Both the position numbers and the translations under genes were made by a program. From Pseudanabaena sp. ABRG5-3 (GTDB lineage Bacteria > Cyanobacteriota > Cyanobacteriia > Pseudanabaenales > Pseudanabaenaceae), in NCBI RefSeq assembly GCF_003967015.1, contig NZ_AP017560.1, positions 2,170,001 to 2,234,000 on the forward strand: a stretch of 64,000 nucleotides of DNA. The letters are read 5' to 3'. This document shows positions 26,556 through 35,474 of the stretch, piece by piece (position 1 is the first letter of the stretch; each line of letters opens with the position of its first letter). Below the pieces are notes generated by a model. It was given only the letters and a program-made list of their open reading frames with translations. It was not told the origin of the DNA and ran no database searches.

Positions 26556-27962
26556 ATGTTGACTGCTTTTTTAATATCGTTATTGACTAATCCCACAGGG
26601 TTACATAGCGCTGTAGAAACTAATTCAGTTAATACAGTTAACAAAATCGCTCAAGCCCCAAATCAACGCCAAATTATTTTGGATCGCCAAGAAATGCGTC
26701 CTCTCATGGGCAGTCTTGACGAAGTGCCGATGTTTAATAGCAATAGTCCCGAAATCGTGCAAACGGAAGGGATTTTGCTATCTGCATTTCCTCCTGAAGG
26801 GATGGCACATCCCAAGGCGCATTTAAACTTTCCCTTTCAAGGTCGCTTTGATGTGTTTACCCACCATATTTCCAAAGCACCACCACCAAAGGATTTAAGA
26901 ACTTTATATATTGGCGCGATCGCCTACAACCCCACCGATAAACCTGTAACCATTGATCTGTTGCAAGGGGCAAGTTATCTCAGTCAGCCTGATGCGCCTT
27001 TTTATGACGCGCCAAACTATTCGCTCAATAATAATGGTGAAACCTATCGCGGCCCAGGCGATCGCGCCATGCTCGATATTTTGCGCGGTCGTCGTCAAGA
27101 TATCTTTCCTGCTCAAATCGTGATTCCGCCGAAGCAAAGCCGCATGTTGATGAATGTGCCAATTCCCGTTAAGGAATTAGATCCACCCTTAAATGGGCGA
27201 TCGGGATTATCCCGTTTACGCAGTGATGGCAAGGTTTATGTCGCAACGCTATCTCTCTATGCTCGTATCAATCCTGATGGAACGGAACGTGCTCCCAATC
27301 TAGCGGAATGGGAAAACATTCTCAAAAATGGTGAACTCGCCAAGCCTCGCGATGTTGTACCAACACCACCAGATATAAAGGAAGGATTCTTTGAATATAG
27401 CCGTGTGGCTGGTGTTCAACTGGGTTCGCAATGGTTTGGGAACTTAACCGATAAAGATAGCAATGATCTAGCAATTCCTAAACGGGGAGAATCCTATTCC
27501 TATGGATTGAGCCTGTTGCAATACGGCACAATGGGAACAGGTCAAGTGCAGACTGCGCCGCTAAAGGTTCGCTATCCCGACACAGCCTATTCAGCTCATG
27601 GCAATTATGGTGTGCAGTATAACCTGACGATGCCTTTGCACAATCCGACTAGCGAAACGCAAACAGTGGTTCTCTCTTTCCAGAATCCGATCAAATACGA
27701 TAAGCCCGTTGGTGGTTTGCAGTTTTTTGAACCATTACCCGATGATGTCTTTTTCCGGGGTTCGGTGCGCGTAAAATTCCGTGATGATAGGGGCTTAGCA
27801 CAAACTCGCTATGTACATCTGATGATGCGTCGTGGTGAGCGTGGCAAACCTTTGGTTACTTTAAAGATGCCACCAAGCGATCGCCGTGTTGTCCAGTTTG
27901 ATTTTCTCTATCCTGCGGATGCCACACCTCCACAGGTTTTGACAGTAACGACTACACCTTAA
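26556..27962 (+). CDS. DUF3370 family exported protein
   Basis: A 468-residue cyanobacterial protein with an N-terminal hydrophobic segment (LTAFLISLLTNPTGLHSA). Family hallmarks: VQTEGILLSAFPPEGMAHP, RTLYIGAIAYNPTDKPVTID, LQGASYLSQPDAPF, MLMNVPIPVK and HGNYGVQYNLTMPLHNPT. Predicted beta-rich envelope protein of unknown function. Only 26 bp separate it from the membrane protein gene upstream. Confidence 0.85.
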   Translation: MLTAFLISLLTNPTGLHSAVETNSVNTVNKIAQAPNQRQIILDRQEMRPLMGSLDEVPMFNSNSPEIVQTEGILLSAFPPEGMAHPKAHLNFPFQGRFDVFTHHISKAPPPKDLRTLYIGAIAYNPTDKPVTIDLLQGASYLSQPDAPFYDAPNYSLNNNGETYRGPGDRAMLDILRGRRQDIFPAQIVIPPKQSRMLMNVPIPVKELDPPLNGRSGLSRLRSDGKVYVATLSLYARINPDGTERAPNLAEWENILKNGELAKPRDVVPTPPDIKEGFFEYSRVAGVQLGSQWFGNLTDKDSNDLAIPKRGESYSYGLSLLQYGTMGTGQVQTAPLKVRYPDTAYSAHGNYGVQYNLTMPLHNPTSETQTVVLSFQNPIKYDKPVGGLQFFEPLPDDVFFRGSVRVKFRDDRGLAQTRYVHLMMRRGERGKPLVTLKMPPSDRRVVQFDFLYPADATPPQVLTVTTTP

Positions 27963-27999
27963 AGTTGCGATCGTTTAGAATATTCTCAAACCTTTATAA

Positions 28000-28036
28000 T
28001 TACCAAGTGGCACTTATTATAAATACCACTTGGTAA
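28000..28036. promoter_or_regulatory. Inverted repeat before the Septu operon
   Basis: TTACCAAGTGG and CCACTTGGTAA are 11-bp perfect arms around a 15-base AT-rich loop that contains TATTATAAAT, a plausible -10 box. It lies 18 bp upstream of ptuA. It could be an operator or the terminator of the DUF3370 gene. Confidence 0.4.
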
Positions 28037-28054
28037 ATCTATATAAAAAATACA

Positions 28055-29395
28055 ATGAAAATAAATTGGCTATCAATAAAAGATTTTCGTGGATTTAGAG
28101 ATTGCGGAATCACTTTTCCGAAGAACTCTAATATTGTTGTGTTTATCGGTATAAATGGAGCGGGGAAATCCGCAATTTTAGAAGCAATTAGTATTTTGTT
28201 AAATGTATTAGTTAAGGATATTTGTTCTCAAAAAAGAACTTCTCCTTTATCATATAAAGAACTTAGTTCAGACGACATAAATTTAAAAGCAAAAAGTTAT
28301 CGGCTTGATATGATCTTTTCTAGTCAAGTTAAGAATCATCAGGTTTTTAGAAATAAGGATCTAGGAGATAAGTATAATATTACACTAGTCTATAAGCAGA
28401 ATCGTATCGATGGAACTTATAGAGACTTTGTGAAAAATATTAAATCTTCTATTTTAGAATCTGAACTTGAATTATTAGATTTACCGATATTTATTTATTA
28501 TTCGATTAATCGTAATGTTGTAGATAACACAAAAAATGGTAAGCCTAAACAGATAAACAAATATCAAGAACCTCAATATTTAGCATATGAAAATGCTTTT
28601 TCTAGCCATGTAAACTCATTTAATGAATTTGTACAATGGTTCAAGATGGAAGAAGACTTTGAGCATCAACTTCAAATAGACTATAAAGATTTTGATTATC
28701 GTAATAGAAGACTAGAAGTTATTAGATATGCTATTAACAAGTTTCTAAATGTATTTGATTTTGCAAAATTTTCTGATTTAAAAATAGAAAGAGAACGAAC
28801 TATTAACTATCCTATTAGTCTTAGTCAAGAATCTATTATAAGTTCTCTGACTATTGATAAAGATGGGCAAAGATTTAAATTTTCACAACTTTCATCTGGC
28901 GAAAAAATGATGTTGTCTTTGGTTGTTGATGTTGCGCGGAGATTAGCGATCGCAAATCCAAGCCTAGATAACAAACTAGAAGGTGAAGGCATCGTATTAA
29001 TTGATGAAATTGATCTACATTTGCATCCACAATGGCAACGTAAACTTCTACCCGCACTTACGCATACTTTCCCAAATATTCAATTTATTGTCACGACACA
29101 TTCCCCACAGGTTTTAAGTCATTTGCCTAGAGAAAGTGTCTTTTTACTAGAAGATAATAAAATTAGTGATCGAGAAATTTATACAGAAGGTCGTGATAGC
29201 AACTCTATTTTACTCGACGCTTTTCATGTACCCGAAGTTGACAAGGAATATGAAGTGGAAATTAAAGAAATATATGACTTGATCAGTAACTATGATGCAG
29301 AAAATGCACAACAGAAACTAGAAAAGCTTAAAGAAAAGCGTGGAGAATATGACCGAGAAATAATGCGGATGCAATCATATATCGATATTTTATGA
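28055..29395 (+). CDS. ptuA: AAA family ATPase of a Septu-type system (PtuA)
   Basis: A 446-residue SMC/RecF-like ATPase: Walker A FIGINGAGKSAILEAIS (about 30-46), ABC-like signature LSSGEKMMLSLVVDVARRL (about 278), Walker B GIVLIDEIDLHLHPQWQRKL (about 311) and H-loop FIVTTHSPQVLSHL. The C-terminal tail is charged coiled coil (QQKLEKLKEKRGEYDREI). In Septu the PtuA ATPase regulates PtuB nuclease attack on invading nucleic acid. Stop overlaps ptuB start by 4 bp (ATGA). Codon use is AT-rich compared with neighbours and HIP1 sites are rare, suggesting transfer. Confidence 0.88.
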   Translation: MKINWLSIKDFRGFRDCGITFPKNSNIVVFIGINGAGKSAILEAISILLNVLVKDICSQKRTSPLSYKELSSDDINLKAKSYRLDMIFSSQVKNHQVFRNKDLGDKYNITLVYKQNRIDGTYRDFVKNIKSSILESELELLDLPIFIYYSINRNVVDNTKNGKPKQINKYQEPQYLAYENAFSSHVNSFNEFVQWFKMEEDFEHQLQIDYKDFDYRNRRLEVIRYAINKFLNVFDFAKFSDLKIERERTINYPISLSQESIISSLTIDKDGQRFKFSQLSSGEKMMLSLVVDVARRLAIANPSLDNKLEGEGIVLIDEIDLHLHPQWQRKLLPALTHTFPNIQFIVTTHSPQVLSHLPRESVFLLEDNKISDREIYTEGRDSNSILLDAFHVPEVDKEYEVEIKEIYDLISNYDAENAQQKLEKLKEKRGEYDREIMRMQSYIDIL

Positions 29396-30096
29396 AATAT
29401 ATTAAAAAGAAAAAGGAGCCTAAATCATTAACTGATAAACGTAATACTGAAGGCTCTATCTACGAGTGTGCTCAACTTGATTGGCAAAAACAATTACTTA
29501 ATGAACAGGGTTATCTTTGCGCTTACTGTATGAGACCTATTAGTTTAGAACGTAAAAATGAAAAGCCTTGTATGGAAATTGAGCATTACCTATCCAGATA
29601 CTTATGTAAGCAAAGAAAGCTTGATTTAGGATTGAGGTGGCAAAATATGCTAGGTGTTTGCAATGGAATATCTGGCTCAGAATTTCATTGTGATAAGACC
29701 AAAGGGAATAAAGGTAAAGCTAATGGAAAAGTTGAACTTAATGTACTAAATCCTCTAAATGTTCAAACATCAGAAGAAATAGTTACCTATACGCCACTAG
29801 GACAAATAATACCAAACACACACAATACAGCTTTGAAAGAAAAAATAATTGAGGATTTAAATTGTATCCTTAATTTAAATAATGAAAATCTCAGGCTAGC
29901 TCGAAAAGATGCAATGGATAGAGCTAAAGAATTTCTAATAAAAAACAATCCAACTGGTACTTGGGGAGTTAAAGAAATTGACAAGGAAATTGTTAATTGG
30001 AAAAGTAAAACAAAAGACGGTAGATATAGAGCATATTGTCAAGCTGCTATTTGGTTTTTAGAATATCTCAAATCTAAGCCTATTCACAAATCATAA
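29392..30096 (+). CDS. ptuB: HNH endonuclease of a Septu-type system (PtuB)
   Basis: A 234-residue nuclease of the TIGR02646-like family also found with some retrons. Visible: zinc Cys pair C43-AY-C46, catalytic H65 in MEIEHYLSR, N85 in WQNMLGVCNG, and C90/H99/C100 with HCDKTKGN. It overlaps the ATPase gene by 4 bp. The combination of AAA ATPase with this HNH type identifies type I Septu; no reverse transcriptase lies nearby, so a retron is unlikely. AT-rich like its partner. Confidence 0.87.
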   Translation: MKYIKKKKEPKSLTDKRNTEGSIYECAQLDWQKQLLNEQGYLCAYCMRPISLERKNEKPCMEIEHYLSRYLCKQRKLDLGLRWQNMLGVCNGISGSEFHCDKTKGNKGKANGKVELNVLNPLNVQTSEEIVTYTPLGQIIPNTHNTALKEKIIEDLNCILNLNNENLRLARKDAMDRAKEFLIKNNPTGTWGVKEIDKEIVNWKSKTKDGRYRAYCQAAIWFLEYLKSKPIHKS

Positions 30097-30216
30097 ATTT
30101 ATCATTTTCTGCAAGGCTCAAAATTAGGTAATATAGCCAAATAGGTTAGGGATATGAAGATAAAACCTTAATCATATTCCATTCAAAATAGTAGATACGT
30201 CTGGAGAGAAGATCCC

Positions 30217-30942
30217 TTGCGTCAGTTTAGTGTGCTTGGTCTGCCCGTGCATATTCATGAAAATTATCGTGATTGGCTTGCTCAAAGATTGCAAACCAAT
30301 CAAGGTACGCATGTTGTCACCATCAACGCCGAAATGACAATGCAGGCGCGAAAAAATCCTGCTTTGGCAAACGTGATTAAGCAAGCTGAGTTAGTTGTGC
30401 CAGATGGTTCGGGGATTGTGCTTTATCTGCGATCGCAAGGTGAAAAGATCGATCGCTGTCCGGGCATTGAGCTATCGGAACAGATTGTGCAAATTGCGGC
30501 GGAGAAGCAATGGCGGATTTTTTTGATTGGGGGTGCGCCTAAGGTCGTCGATACCGTTGTCGATAGCTGGCGGCAGAAATGGGAAAATATTGCGATCGCA
30601 GGAATACATCACGGTTATTTTGACCCAGCGATCGAACAGCAGATTTGTGAACAGTTGCAAAGCTCTCAGCCCGACCTGATTCTTGTGGGTTTAGGAGTTC
30701 CGCGCCAAGAACTATGGATTCAGAAAAATCGTTATCTTTGCCCTGAATCGGTGTGGATTGGCGTGGGGGGCAGTTTCGATATTTGGTCTGGCATCAAAAC
30801 TCGCGCCCCTGAATGGTTTAGCAATAATAATCTAGAGTGGCTTTACCGCCTCTATCAAGAACCTTGGCGTTGGCGGAGAATGCTCTCACTTCCTCATTTT
30901 GTCTGGTGTGTCACAAAAGAATCTTTATTCAAAAAGCAGTGA
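30217..30942 (+). CDS. WecG/TagA/CpsF family glycosyltransferase
   Basis: A 241-residue GT26-type enzyme that transfers N-acetylmannosamine-like sugars in surface polysaccharide synthesis. Motifs: VVTINAEMTMQARKNP, VVPDGSGIVLYLR, RIFLIGGAPKVVD, DLILVGLGVPRQELWI and GVGGSFDIWSGIKTRAPEW. The start is TTG at 30217 with GGAGAG upstream. No other cell-surface sugar genes are adjacent, so the specific polymer is unknown. Confidence 0.9.
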   Translation: MRQFSVLGLPVHIHENYRDWLAQRLQTNQGTHVVTINAEMTMQARKNPALANVIKQAELVVPDGSGIVLYLRSQGEKIDRCPGIELSEQIVQIAAEKQWRIFLIGGAPKVVDTVVDSWRQKWENIAIAGIHHGYFDPAIEQQICEQLQSSQPDLILVGLGVPRQELWIQKNRYLCPESVWIGVGGSFDIWSGIKTRAPEWFSNNNLEWLYRLYQEPWRWRRMLSLPHFVWCVTKESLFKKQ

Positions 30943-30979
30943 TGATGTCTCGCACTCCGCTAGGGACATCATCACTGCT
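30935..30979 (+). terminator. Long hairpin after the glycosyltransferase
   Basis: AGCAGTGATGATGTC (30935-30949) pairs with 30965-30979 around 15 bases. It includes the stop codon. Longer loop than the other palindromes here. Confidence 0.55.
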
Positions 30980-31106
30980 AACCTAGCTGAACTCTTCAGG
31001 ATTTTGTTCATCATAAACTCTTAACAAAGTTACAAAATCGTAATGTTGATCCAATTGCAATTCTCGAAAATCTACCCATTAATCTCAAAATATCTATCAA
31101 ACATCT

Positions 31107-31553
31107 ATGACAGTTGAATTTCCTGCGTTTACACATACATTATTAGCTGCTAAGAAAGCTAAAGGTTTAAGCTTTACTGATCTGGAAAAGTTGTTGGGAC
31201 ATGATGAAGTATGGATTGCTTCACTGTTTTATGGTCAAAATAGTACTTCTGTTGAAGAAGCCAAAAAGATTGCAGATATACTGGGGCTAGGGGAAGATAT
31301 CGTTGCGGCGTTGAGTTCTTATCCTAGTAAGGGTTTAGGCTCTGTGGTTCCCACCGATCCATTGATCTACCGCTTTTACGAAATTATGCAGGTGTATGGA
31401 TATCCAATGAAAGAGATTATCCATGAAAAATTTGGTGATGGAATTATGAGTGCGATTGATTTCACTCTTGACATTGAGAAAGTGGAAGATCCTAAAGGCG
31501 ATCGCGTCAAGGTAACGATGAATGGTAAATTTTTACCTTACAAAAAATGGTAA
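31107..31553 (+). CDS. cynS: Cyanase (cyanate hydratase)
   Basis: A 148-residue CynS that decomposes cyanate with bicarbonate to ammonia and CO2. The N-terminal helix-turn-helix-like part includes [20 protein letters not shown]. Catalytic residues correspond to R89, E92 and S115 (IYRFYEIMQ and DGIMSAIDF), with the same 3 and 23 residue spacing as the E. coli enzyme. Single gene with no cynA/B/D transporter adjacent. Confidence 0.97.
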   Translation: MTVEFPAFTHTLLAAKKAKGLSFTDLEKLLGHDEVWIASLFYGQNSTSVEEAKKIADILGLGEDIVAALSSYPSKGLGSVVPTDPLIYRFYEIMQVYGYPMKEIIHEKFGDGIMSAIDFTLDIEKVEDPKGDRVKVTMNGKFLPYKKW

Positions 31554-31560
31554 AAATGCA

Positions 31561-31754
31561 ATGAATCACCCCGCCGCAAGCGGACGGGGTATCAAATTCT
31601 TTTTTACTAGAATGTACTAACACCGCAGAGCGGTGGGGTATTTACCCTCCTAGTTAAATGAATCACCCCGCCGCAAGCGGACGGGGTATCAAATTCTTTT
31701 TTACTAGAATGTACTAACACCGCAGAGCGGTGGGGTATTTACCCTCCTAGTTAA
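31561..31754. repeat. Tandem 97-bp duplication, IS200/IS605-end-like
   Basis: Two perfect consecutive copies (31561-31657 and 31658-31754). Each contains the hairpin CCCCGCCGCAAGCGGACGGG (G) with a bulged A, and a second hairpin CACCGCAGAGCGGTG. Bulged subterminal hairpins are typical of IS200/IS605 ends and PATE-type derivatives. No transposase or TnpB frame is present. Confidence 0.65.
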
Positions 31755-31788
31755 ATAAAAAAGGCGTGCAAAGCACGCCTTTTTTATT
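31754..31788. terminator. 16-bp palindrome over a stop codon, AAA triloop
   Basis: Arms 31754-31769 and 31773-31788, core GGCGTGCAAAGCACGCC, with A6/T6 tracts. The stop of the VOC gene (31784) is inside. Works as bidirectional terminator. Confidence 0.8.
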
Positions 31789-32170
31789 GCATCAATTCAA
31801 TTGGTAATCCATCGGGATCGGCGATAAAGGCAACTAGATAAGTGCGATCGCCAATAGTTTGTTCTCTAGGTGGTAAAAGCAATTTGACTTTACCTAATCT
31901 ATTTACTAGATCTTGCAAAAAGGATTCTAGATCTTCTACATGAAATGATAAATGGTAATAGCCCACGTAATGCTCGTCACCAAAGGGATTCTGGATATTT
32001 TTTGGTTCGGGGACTTGCATGAGTTCCAGATGAGTACCCGCACCTCGCATCCAACAAGCTAATGTAATTCCCGCCGTAAAGCGTTCTATTACTTCAAAAC
32101 CTAACGCCTCATAAAAGGCGATCGCCTGAAAAATATCTGCTGTTTTAATTGAGGTATGGTGATATTTCAT
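31784..32170 (-). CDS. VOC family protein (lactoylglutathione lyase-like)
   Basis: A 128-residue VOC protein: YHHTSIKTADIFQAIAFYEALGF at the N terminus carries a metal-site His; THLELMQVPE, YYHLSFHVEDLESFL and FIADPDGLPIELMQ supply the remaining likely ligands. The pattern fits glyoxalase-I-like enzymes, although the substrate is uncertain. It is 3 bp downstream of the RND transporter gene and probably co-transcribed with it. Confidence 0.85.
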   Translation of the reverse strand: MKYHHTSIKTADIFQAIAFYEALGFEVIERFTAGITLACWMRGAGTHLELMQVPEPKNIQNPFGDEHYVGYYHLSFHVEDLESFLQDLVNRLGKVKLLLPPREQTIGDRTYLVAFIADPDGLPIELMQ

Positions 32171-32173
32171 GAT

Positions 32174-35100
32174 TTATCTGGCGGGAGGTAGGGAAACAGG
32201 AGGCTTTGGCTGAAGATTTTGTCCTTCTCTTGCCTTCTCCTTTTTGCGAATGTCGCGACGCTTCCAATACTCTTGCAGATTTTCCATGTAGACATAGAAA
32301 ACAGGCGTGATATAGAGCGTGAGCAACTGCGAGAATAGCAAACCACCAACTACGGCTAAACCTAAGGCTCGGCGAGATTCTGCACCTGCACCAATACCAA
32401 GGGCGATCGGTAAGGTTCCCATTAAGGCGGCGAGGGTGGTCATCATGATTGGACGGAAGCGCACTAAGCAAGCTTCGTAGATTGCTTCATAGGCTGTACT
32501 GCCTTGTTTGCGAGCACCGATCGCAAAGTCCACCATCATAATCCCGTTCTTTTTGACAATACCTACGAGCAGAATCACACCGACAAAGGCGTAAACATTG
32601 AGTTCACTACCGAAGATCAGCAACGTGAGCAATGCGCCAAATCCTGCAGAGGGTAAGCTGGTGAGAATCGTAATCGGATGGATGAAGCTCTCGTAGAGAA
32701 TCCCTAAGACAATGTAGATGACGAGAATCGCAGCTAAGAGTAATAATCCTAAGCCCTGTTGCGAGTCTTGGAATACTTGGGCTGTCCCTTGGAATTTTCC
32801 TGAAGCAGTGGCGGGTAAAGTTTCTCTGGAGAGACTTTCGATTTTACCAACGACATCACTAAGGGAGATTCCTGGTTTGAGGTTAAAGGAAATTGTCACC
32901 GCAGGGAGTTGTGATAGGTGATTAACTGAGAGTGCGCCTACAGTCTGTTTGAAGGAGGCAAATGTACCGAGGGGAACTAGTTGTCCATTACTTGATCGCA
33001 CTGATAGCAATTCCAGAGATTGTAAATCCTTTTGATATTCGGGCATGACACCCATAATCACAGCATATTGGTTATCAGAGCCATAAATCGTCGAGACTTG
33101 ACGGGTGGAATAGGCATAGGATAAGGCTGATTCGATTTGGGTGGCGGTGATGCCTAATGCTGAAGCGCGATCGCGATCGATTTCAACGGTGACTTGAGGA
33201 TTTTTGATCTGCAAGTCGCTGCTGACATCTTGGAGACTATCGAATTGGCGAAGCTTTTTCTCTAGTTCGGGTACAGTGCTATAGAGTTGTTCAATATCAG
33301 TATCAGAGATAGTGTATTGATACATTGCCTTAGTAATTTGTCCACCAAGGCGAATCGTGGGCGGATTTTGCAAGAAACAACGAATACCAGCAACCTTTGC
33401 TAATTTGGGACGTAGCTCTTGAATGATTTGGTCAACACTGCGCGATCGCTTACTGCGTTCTTTTAACCGCATAAACAAGCGTCCATTGTTAGGCAAAGAG
33501 ATGAATCCCGATGCCCCAACCGTTGAGTTAATTGCTTCGACATCAGGGTCTTTGCTGACAATATCGGCGATTTTTGCTTGCAGCTTAGACATATCCTCGT
33601 AGGAGATGCCTTGGATGGCTTCGGTGGTGATCAAAAGCTGATTAAGATCGTCATTGGGAATGAATCCCTTCGGTACTATTCCAAATAGAACAATTGTGGC
33701 AATTAAAACAGCTAGGGAAATTGCAGAAGTAACACGGTGATATTTAAGAGCCTTCCGCAAACTCCACGCATAAAAGCTTTGAAAAAATCCACCGTCCTTT
33801 TCCAGATGACTATACCCATTACCATGACCATTACCGTTACTATGACCATTCAGATTTTCAGCCCCATTGCCATTGTGTAAAACAGTAAACTCTTCACTGT
33901 CATTTCCATCAATATTCCCATTTACATTATTTAGATTTTGTGGTTTACCACTATGGGGAGTATGTTTAAGAAATCGACTGCAAAGCATCGGAGTCAAGCT
34001 GATGGAGACAAATCCTGACACCAGAATGGCGACGCTAATGGTGACGGCAAATTCCTGAAATAGACGACCGATAATCCCAGCCATAAACAGAATCGGAATA
34101 AATACCGCCACCAGTGAAATCGTCATCGATAGCACCGTAAAGCTGATCTCTTTAGAACCATCGATCGCTGCTTGATAGGGCGATTTACCCATTTCTAGGT
34201 GACGGACAATGTTTTCCAGTATGACCACCGCATCATCGACCACGAAGCCTACGGATAGGGTCAATGCCATCAAAGAGAGGTTGTCGAGGGAATAGCCCAG
34301 CTTATACATCACCCCAAAGGTGGCGACGATGGACAATGGCACGGCAACACTGGGAATCAAGGTGGCGTAGAAATTCCGTAGAAATAGGAAGATTACCATG
34401 ATTACAAGGGCGATCGCTAAGAGTAGGCTGAACTGCACATCTTCAACGGAATGGCGCACGGAGATCGAGCGATCGTACAGAATTTCCATATCGATCGCCG
34501 CAGGAATCTGTTCGCGGAAAGTGGGCAGTAACTTCTCTAAAGTCTCCACGATCGCCACGGTATTTGTCCCCGGTTGACGTTGAATCGAGAGCACGATTCC
34601 CCTTGTGCCGTTGTACCAAGTAGCAAGTCGGTTATTTTCTACGCTGTCGGTAACATTGGCAATTTCGTTCAGACGTACAGGAGCGCCATTGCGATAGGCG
34701 GCAATGAGCTTACCGTAAGAGGCAGCATTTTCCAAACCAGCATTAGTATCAATGGTCAAGGTGCGGTTTTCGCCATAGAGCGTTCCCGTCGGTTGATTAG
34801 AGTTACCCTGCGCGATCGCTGTGGCAACCTCATCAATGCCAATTCCTTTAGTTTTTAATGCTTGGGGATCAAGTTCAATCCGCACCGCATATTTTTGAGC
34901 GCCTTGGACTGTCACCAATGCCACACCATCGACGGTGGATAACCTCTGGGCTAGTAAGTTCTCTGCATATTTATCAACTTCCGCTAGGGTCAGTACATCG
35001 GATTTGAGAACAATAAAGAGAATGGGCAGATCGGCGGGATTGACTTTGCGATATTGGGGCGGATTAGGTAGGGTCGGCGGCAATTGCCTTGCAGCTTTAG

Positions 35101-35437
35101 CGATCGCCGCTTGGACATCCTGTGCAGCTCCGTCAATTTGGCGATTGAGGTTAAATTGCAAGGTAATCGTGGTATTGCCAAGGGCGCTACTGGAAGTCAT
35201 CGAGTCCAAACCTGCGATCGAGGAGAACTGCTGCTCCAATGGTGTCGCTACCGAGGATGCCATCGTTTCAGGGCTAGCCCCCGGTAATGTCGCTGTCACG
35301 CTAATCGTGGGGAAATCCACCGTTGGCAAGTCGCTAATTGGTAATAGGCGATAGCTGACAAACCCAAAAATGAGGATGGCAAGCATGACTAGGGTAGTCA
35401 TGACAGGACGACGAATAAAGGGTTGGGTAATGTTCAT
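32174..35437 (-). CDS. RND efflux transporter permease (AcrB/HAE1 family)
   Basis: A 1087-residue inner-membrane pump starting MNITQPFIRRPVMTTLVML; the frame extends 33 codons upstream but the ATG at 35437 gives the standard N terminus. RND signatures: GASPETMASSVATPLEQQF, GFVVDDAVVILENIVRHLEM (proton-relay TM4 Asp pair) and VGIVKKNGIMMVDFAIGARK. Between TM6 and the amphipathic helix (about residues 490-550; DNA 33790-33965) there is an Asn/Gly/His-rich low-complexity insertion, uncommon for the family. It works with the periplasmic adaptor gene 35475-36836; no TolC gene is nearby. Confidence 0.95.
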   Translation of the reverse strand: MNITQPFIRRPVMTTLVMLAILIFGFVSYRLLPISDLPTVDFPTISVTATLPGASPETMASSVATPLEQQFSSIAGLDSMTSSSALGNTTITLQFNLNRQIDGAAQDVQAAIAKAARQLPPTLPNPPQYRKVNPADLPILFIVLKSDVLTLAEVDKYAENLLAQRLSTVDGVALVTVQGAQKYAVRIELDPQALKTKGIGIDEVATAIAQGNSNQPTGTLYGENRTLTIDTNAGLENAASYGKLIAAYRNGAPVRLNEIANVTDSVENNRLATWYNGTRGIVLSIQRQPGTNTVAIVETLEKLLPTFREQIPAAIDMEILYDRSISVRHSVEDVQFSLLLAIALVIMVIFLFLRNFYATLIPSVAVPLSIVATFGVMYKLGYSLDNLSLMALTLSVGFVVDDAVVILENIVRHLEMGKSPYQAAIDGSKEISFTVLSMTISLVAVFIPILFMAGIIGRLFQEFAVTISVAILVSGFVSISLTPMLCSRFLKHTPHSGKPQNLNNVNGNIDGNDSEEFTVLHNGNGAENLNGHSNGNGHGNGYSHLEKDGGFFQSFYAWSLRKALKYHRVTSAISLAVLIATIVLFGIVPKGFIPNDDLNQLLITTEAIQGISYEDMSKLQAKIADIVSKDPDVEAINSTVGASGFISLPNNGRLFMRLKERSKRSRSVDQIIQELRPKLAKVAGIRCFLQNPPTIRLGGQITKAMYQYTISDTDIEQLYSTVPELEKKLRQFDSLQDVSSDLQIKNPQVTVEIDRDRASALGITATQIESALSYAYSTRQVSTIYGSDNQYAVIMGVMPEYQKDLQSLELLSVRSSNGQLVPLGTFASFKQTVGALSVNHLSQLPAVTISFNLKPGISLSDVVGKIESLSRETLPATASGKFQGTAQVFQDSQQGLGLLLLAAILVIYIVLGILYESFIHPITILTSLPSAGFGALLTLLIFGSELNVYAFVGVILLVGIVKKNGIMMVDFAIGARKQGSTAYEAIYEACLVRFRPIMMTTLAALMGTLPIALGIGAGAESRRALGLAVVGGLLFSQLLTLYITPVFYVYMENLQEYWKRRDIRKKEKAREGQNLQPKPPVSLPPAR

Positions 35438-35474
35438 CGGGAATTGGGAATGGGTGTTTGAGAGAAAACTGCAA

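Noticed and set aside
28055-30096. Possible retron (HNH family is often retron-associated)
   Set aside because: No reverse transcriptase gene and no msr/msd-like structured region lie next to the AAA/HNH pair; Septu fits better.
31561-31754. Possible CRISPR remnant (two identical repeats)
   Set aside because: The copies are directly adjacent with no spacer, 97 bp long, and carry IS-like hairpins; no cas genes nearby.
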